Shown: positions 59,448-64,000 of the stretch, piece after piece
How positions within the stretch are numbered: position 1 is the stretch's first letter
Layout: every line of letters starts with the position of its first letter
Assembly (NCBI GenBank): GCA_026119935.1
Contig: JALRMH010000003.1
Coordinates: forward strand, 1,092,526 to 1,156,525
DNA: 64,000 bases
Source: Endothia cerciana
Lineage: Eukaryota; Ascomycota; Sordariomycetes; Diaporthales; Cryphonectriaceae
Reading direction: 5' to 3'
Translations under genes and position numbers: made by a program
Notes under the pieces: model-generated
Database searches by the model: none
What the model was told of the DNA's origin: nothing
What the model saw: the letters and a program-made list of their open reading frames with translations, nothing else

Positions 59448-61759
59448 GCTGGGTTTTATTGTGCTGGGTGCCGCCGAAAAAGCATGTTAGGACGCGGGTA
59501 TGATGCAGGCAACCATTCACCGTCCGATCTGGGCTGCCACAAGGTTTTGCGACCTGGCCGGGTGCCAGCCGTACCGTTTTGATAATATCGAGTGTCGACC
59601 ACTAAAGCAGGACGGACATAATCGGGAGCGGTCTGGAGGAGGTGTCGGCGGACAGTAGCAGGTCGAAATGCCCCGGCGGGTGGGTTGATTGGAGACGGGA
59701 CAGGTGGGAGATGCGAGGATCCGGTGGATTACCGAAAAAAAAAAGGCGGCAAGCTGCTTCAAATTAGTGCGAAGAACCGAGAAGGTCGACCGTGGACGGA
59801 GGCGGCGCCGGACTAAAACAGAGAGCAGCAGCAGCAAGGAGTCGACTTGAAATAATCTGTGATGACGTGTGATCTGCGAGGGTTGCGAAGGACAAACGTA
59901 TGTCCCCTGTTTGAGAAACGTAGAAAGGGCACGGCGGCATGTGATGGAGCGCAGGTGGCGCTACCACCCGTTTCCTGCCCGCGTACAGGACGTGAGGATG
60001 CGCGCACCGCAAACGCAGGTTTCGGGGGCTTGCTTATGAGGACCTTGGGGTGAGGAGACGAGGAGACAGTGCCAAAATTAGGCATAGAGGGGTTGTGCAG
60101 GTGCTAGTGCCGGGGCAGGGAAAGGATGCTGACAAGATGGGTAGTACTATGTACGTGAGGTGGTAACGGAGGATCCAGCAGGATCGAAAGTTGCCCCGAT
60201 GCGGTTTCCAACGGAGAGAAGAGGCGCGAGCAAGACGGACTCATTCTCGCATGCAGCTTTGCGGGTGCGCCAAGGTGGGGGATGTAGGTAGGTGTAGGCC
60301 GCGCCGCGAGTGGCAGGATCAATAGGATACGCGCGAGATCTGTAGTGCGGCCGTGAGGCAGCCCCTTCCCCCCCCCCCCCCACTTCCTGTCGTGGTGGGA
60401 AGCAGATGCAGGTCAAGGAGCCTTGCTTCTTGTCTGCCGGTGGGCGGTGGTCGGTGCCCGGGCGACAATCATCTGACCGGGCTGCCAGCTCAAATCTGAG
60501 CTCAACCCCCCCTCTCGAGTCCCGACCCGGCGCCGTGCCCTCAGGGCCCTCAGACCGCGCTCACTGGCCATCGGCCTCCCGATCTCACCCAATTGGTCCT
60601 GTGCTCGCCTGGAGCACCGAGTGTAGGGGATCAAGGTGGCACGACATGGGAGTATCGGCGGCATGCCCGGACGGGACTGGCACGAGAACTGGGGCCCTGG
60701 TGTAGCAAACCGCAGCGCGTGGTCGAAGAAGTTTGTACAATGCATACGTACCTAGCCGATGGAGGGAGATATAACGACGGGGGACGAGGATATGCTGATC
60801 CAATCCGCCGGCGCAAGGGAATCTCGAGGAAGGGGGTCCCGTCGTCTGGCGAAGGGTGCTGTTCGGCGGGTGTTAAAGTCTGTGAGTGGGTGTGAGTCGA
60901 GTCGGTAGTGGACGAGGAGGGGTGAATTGGTGACGAGACGAGACGGGGCGAGCACGGGGACGAATTGGGAAGGTCGACACTTTGTAGAAGGTGGTCGGAT
61001 GGTTGGATCTTGATCGTCGTTATCGTGACCGATCTTGGGGGGGGGGGGGGTGAACTTCGGGAGGGGGCTGCTGCAGGAGGACGTTGCGAAACGGGGTCTC
61101 GTGGGCCTCTCTGTGCTCCTCCAGCCTTCTGAGGTTGGAAGGTTGTTCGGAGGGGAGGGGGGACACGACAGGTTTCGTGATGTCGAGAGGCAGAACAGAA
61201 AAGGAAGGCCGGCCTGCTGCGGATTCTGTAAGGGCTGAGACGAGAGATTGGAGAGAGAGGGAGTCGGTCCCGTCAGTCAGGTACGCGGAGCCACCTGGTG
61301 GGTAAGGATACAAAGTACTGTACTATGGCACGTATGGTAAGGTAAGTATGGGGCCGGGGGGGAGGTTGTGGAGCGGGTTGGTTACAGTAGTTCGACAGGG
61401 TGAGGTGCAGGTCACCATTACCCGTCACTCCGGGCCAGGACCAGGACGCTGGGGGCTTCTGGGGCTTTCTCTCCTCTCCCTCTCAGCACAGGGCTATTGT
61501 GACTATGACTGCGTGCTGACCAGTGATCACCGATAGCACCATACCATGTACCTAGATAGCAGATACAGGGGCCACAGGGGGGGGGGCCAGCGGCCAGGAG
61601 CGAGGCCCGCCTCGCTGCAGGCACATGTGGGGGGGTGATCCCCGTCAGGAATCATCGACTGAACCGTTGCCGAAGAACCAAGCTGGGCGTTTTTGATATG
61701 GCCCAAGGCTCACAATCGTCGTCGTGGGCCCTTTCTTGTTCTTCTTCTTGTTTTTCTTG

Positions 61760-61795
61760 TTCTTCTTCTTCTTCTTCTTCTTCTTCTTCTTCTTC
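61760..61795. repeat. (TTC)12 trinucleotide repeat
   Basis: Twelve perfect copies after a degenerate pyrimidine lead-in from 61740. Confidence 0.95.
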
Positions 61796-62279
61796 ATCTA
61801 TTCCGTTCCCCTGGGTTAGGCTAGGCTGGGCTGGGCCAGGCTGGGCTAGGGACAAATCCTCCTGCATCCCCTTTCTCAGTCATAATCCTTCCCGAAGTCT
61901 CCGCCCCCCCATCCCGTCCCCGTCCCCTGGCTGATTACCATCGATCCTCTTTGTGAGTCCTGAGGTTTCGGGTTGAACACTCCGTCCGTTCCCCGCCCCC
62001 AAAGATTCCCCTTGTACGGTGTCCACCTCCGATCACCCCAGGCCTATCGAAGCTCAAATCCAGGGCATCATGGTGCCATAGTAGGTACTACTACTACTTG
62101 TATGTCCTGACCGACGGTGCAGCTGCACCTTGTCCACGAGGGAGCCACGAGGGAAGAGGGGCCAGCACGAACACACTACCACACATAGCATGCTGGTACT
62201 ATCTATGTATGGTATCAGCCCCGGCTCCGCCTGCACACCTGCCTCAAACCTACACTCTACCATGGTACAACTCTGCATC

Positions 62280-62321
62280 TCGCCCATGTCGCCCATGTCG
62301 CCCATGTCGCCCATGTCGCCC
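62280..62321. repeat. 9-bp minisatellite TCGCCCATG
   Basis: 4.7 perfect head-to-tail copies. Confidence 0.95.
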
Positions 62322-63259
62322 AACTGTGCTGAAGGCCGTCAGGTATCCCGTCCCCGACTCGAGCCTGCTGTGACCACGGCCATCCGATCTCAGGTATAAG
62401 ATAGTAAGTACTATGCGTGGTTAGCAGCTGAGCATACCGCACGCCAAGGTGATGCGCGTGCACCACTGGCAAATGTCAAGAATAGGGGCTACCATGGTAT
62501 TGTACGTAATTAGCAAGGGCCTCGCGGGCTTGTCGTCCCCGCTAGACCAGTGGGACCCCTACCTGAGACAGGTTGACGCTTACCCACAACGGGCAAGGTA
62601 TCTTCTGTAGTCCTCCAATCTCTAATTTGCGTCTGCACGAAGCATCCCCATTTCGACCTACCACTTACCACATAGTAGTAGTATACGGGCCTGCGCTACT
62701 ACCGCGGTTGTAGGGACTGCTCCCTGGAGCACGCGCAGCACAGAGATGAACGTGCTCTCGCTACCGTGTCGACGCGGGCTCCCAGATGCCCCGAGCACGG
62801 CTTCGGTTCTCAGTGCACACGGCCGCCGCTGCCACGATAGAGTAACAGCTGCCAGCCCACGGGCCAGATCTGGGAGGCGATAACTAGTAGCGGTGGCTGG
62901 CGACGATAAACCCCCCAAGGATGCGCCTCGCGAGCTAGCATCGATGTGCAGTAGCCGGCGGCGCTGAACCTGCAAGGTACTACTGGCCAGCTAGCCCATC
63001 ACCGCAGCGCGACCCCTTCTCGACAACACCCCCAAACAACAGCCCAGCATCTGCCACTAGCCTCGTAGCACGCACGTTTTCCACATCGACCCGGGCTAAC
63101 GCTATCTACCAGGACGGCGCTGTAATCTCGGAAGCGCTGTGGCGTTCCCCAGCTCGAAAGGGCGGCGCGCCGGTCGCAGCGGCCGGTCGACCTTGGCAAG
63201 GGGCCGGGCGCCGGACCGGTGGGTCAGTTGCCCATCTTCCGCCGCCGGCGGGGATACTG

Positions 63260-63275
63260 CATAGTACTACTATGT
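63260..63275. repeat. Inverted repeat CATAGTA-C-TACTATG
   Basis: Perfect 7-bp arms around a single C, of the same word family as the palindromes at 48091 and about 40633. Confidence 0.85.
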
Positions 63276-64000
63276 ATGATGGCACTCATGAGATGTCTTA
63301 AGTCCATCGCCCCCCTCCGCACAGACGATGCGCGTCACCAGGGGACCGACAGAGCGGCCAGAAACATTCCTTTTTCTCCGGAGGGGGGCGGGGGGACCAT
63401 GCTGACAGGCCGTCTGATCTCACCGCAGCACCTGTCCAAGCCACACCACCCGCGCACGTCCCGGGTCTTATCGAGTCGCCCTCCTCTGTCCGTGCTCGAT
63501 CACGGCAACACGGATCCAGGCTCAGAGGGTGTACTATGCTGCGATGGCCCCGGCGACGGCAGAGGTCAAAGCTCCCGGGCAGGCCTGTGGGTAGGTAGGT
63601 AGCGAGAGAGGGTCTGGCAGGGCAGCGAGCTCTACATGGTACCGGTCACCACCAGACCCTGGAGAACGCACGTCCATCCGACAAGAGAACCGGCGTCCCT
63701 CTACTAGACGGTGCTTTGACTCGACTTGCCCCAGTACTCCGCGTCCAGAGCTCGAATTGTTGTACAGACGCTGCGGTGCGGAGCACATCATCGACATTCT
63801 GCTCGCCTCCTGGACAACCCGCCAGGTCTCGAGGATTGTTGTGTTAGACGACCAGGCAGAGATCCGTAGACAGGCCAAAACAGGCTCCCGGGTGTCGTCC
63901 TTGACCTCCACCCAGGACCCCACGAGCTATCTGCTCTCCCTATGGATGGATGATGCCCCAGTCGCCAAAGGCAGCTGCTAGTCTCCAGTACGCACTCGTC

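Larger units (their letters stand above)
59448..64000. other. Non-coding right end of the window
   Basis: Upstream region of the large gene and beyond. It holds C14 (about 60368-60381), G14 (61037-61050), (TTC)12, a 9-bp minisatellite and several TAGTA/TACTA palindromes. No supported gene. Confidence 0.55.

Noticed and set aside
1..64000. CRISPR arrays, operons, Shine-Dalgarno sites, prophage
   Set aside because: Eukaryotic intron-containing genes throughout; the tandem repeats present lack unique spacers.

Overview
This window is nuclear DNA from a filamentous ascomycete (Pezizomycotina), most probably a Sordariomycete. The evidence is the protein set (an NsdD/SUB-1 type GATA factor, a 2EXR protein, a C6-factor regulatory domain, fungal ATG5 and ORM) and the gene structure: introns of about 50-100 bp with GTRNGT-like donors, CTRAC branch points and YAG acceptors. 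Gene models were assembled by eye from open frames, splice motifs and reading-phase arithmetic.

Layout. The first 22 kb carries most of the genes: the C-terminal part of a C6-type transcription factor (1-1679, +), convergent ATG5 (2877-4580, -), an initiator tRNA-Met (7462-7589, -), a 2EXR-domain protein (8877-9890, -), an Air1/Air2-like five-zinc-knuckle protein (10634-12832, -), an ORM/ORMDL sphingolipid regulator (14619-15376, +), a class I O-methyltransferase (17973-18819, +), a low-complexity protein (18951-20141, -) and a conserved-looking unnamed protein (20669-21765, -). Then come about 15.4 kb with no convincing gene, an nsdD/sub-1 GATA regulator (37165-38581, +), a second gene-free stretch of about 13.9 kb, a free methionine-R-sulfoxide reductase (52477-53801, -) and a 1,418-residue proline/serine-rich protein (55141-59447, -). 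The last 4.5 kb is non-coding.

The genes are unrelated housekeeping and regulatory loci (autophagy, RNA surveillance, sphingolipid homeostasis, methionine repair, sexual development). They do not form a pathway cluster, and there is no recognisable transposon, CRISPR array or secondary-metabolite cluster.

The standout is the initiator tRNA-Met gene. It is split inside the D stem by a 56-bp insert that has the signals of an mRNA (spliceosomal) intron: GTAAGT donor, GCTAAC branch point, TTGCAG acceptor. It is not at the canonical 37/38 tRNA-intron site. Exact removal restores a perfect initiator cloverleaf. Secondary oddities are the two gene deserts flanking nsdD, more than twenty G or C homopolymers of 11-16 nt confined to non-coding DNA, long T runs all on the + strand, recurring CATAGTA/TACTATG palindromes, and an intron placed directly after the ATG of the sulfoxide reductase gene.
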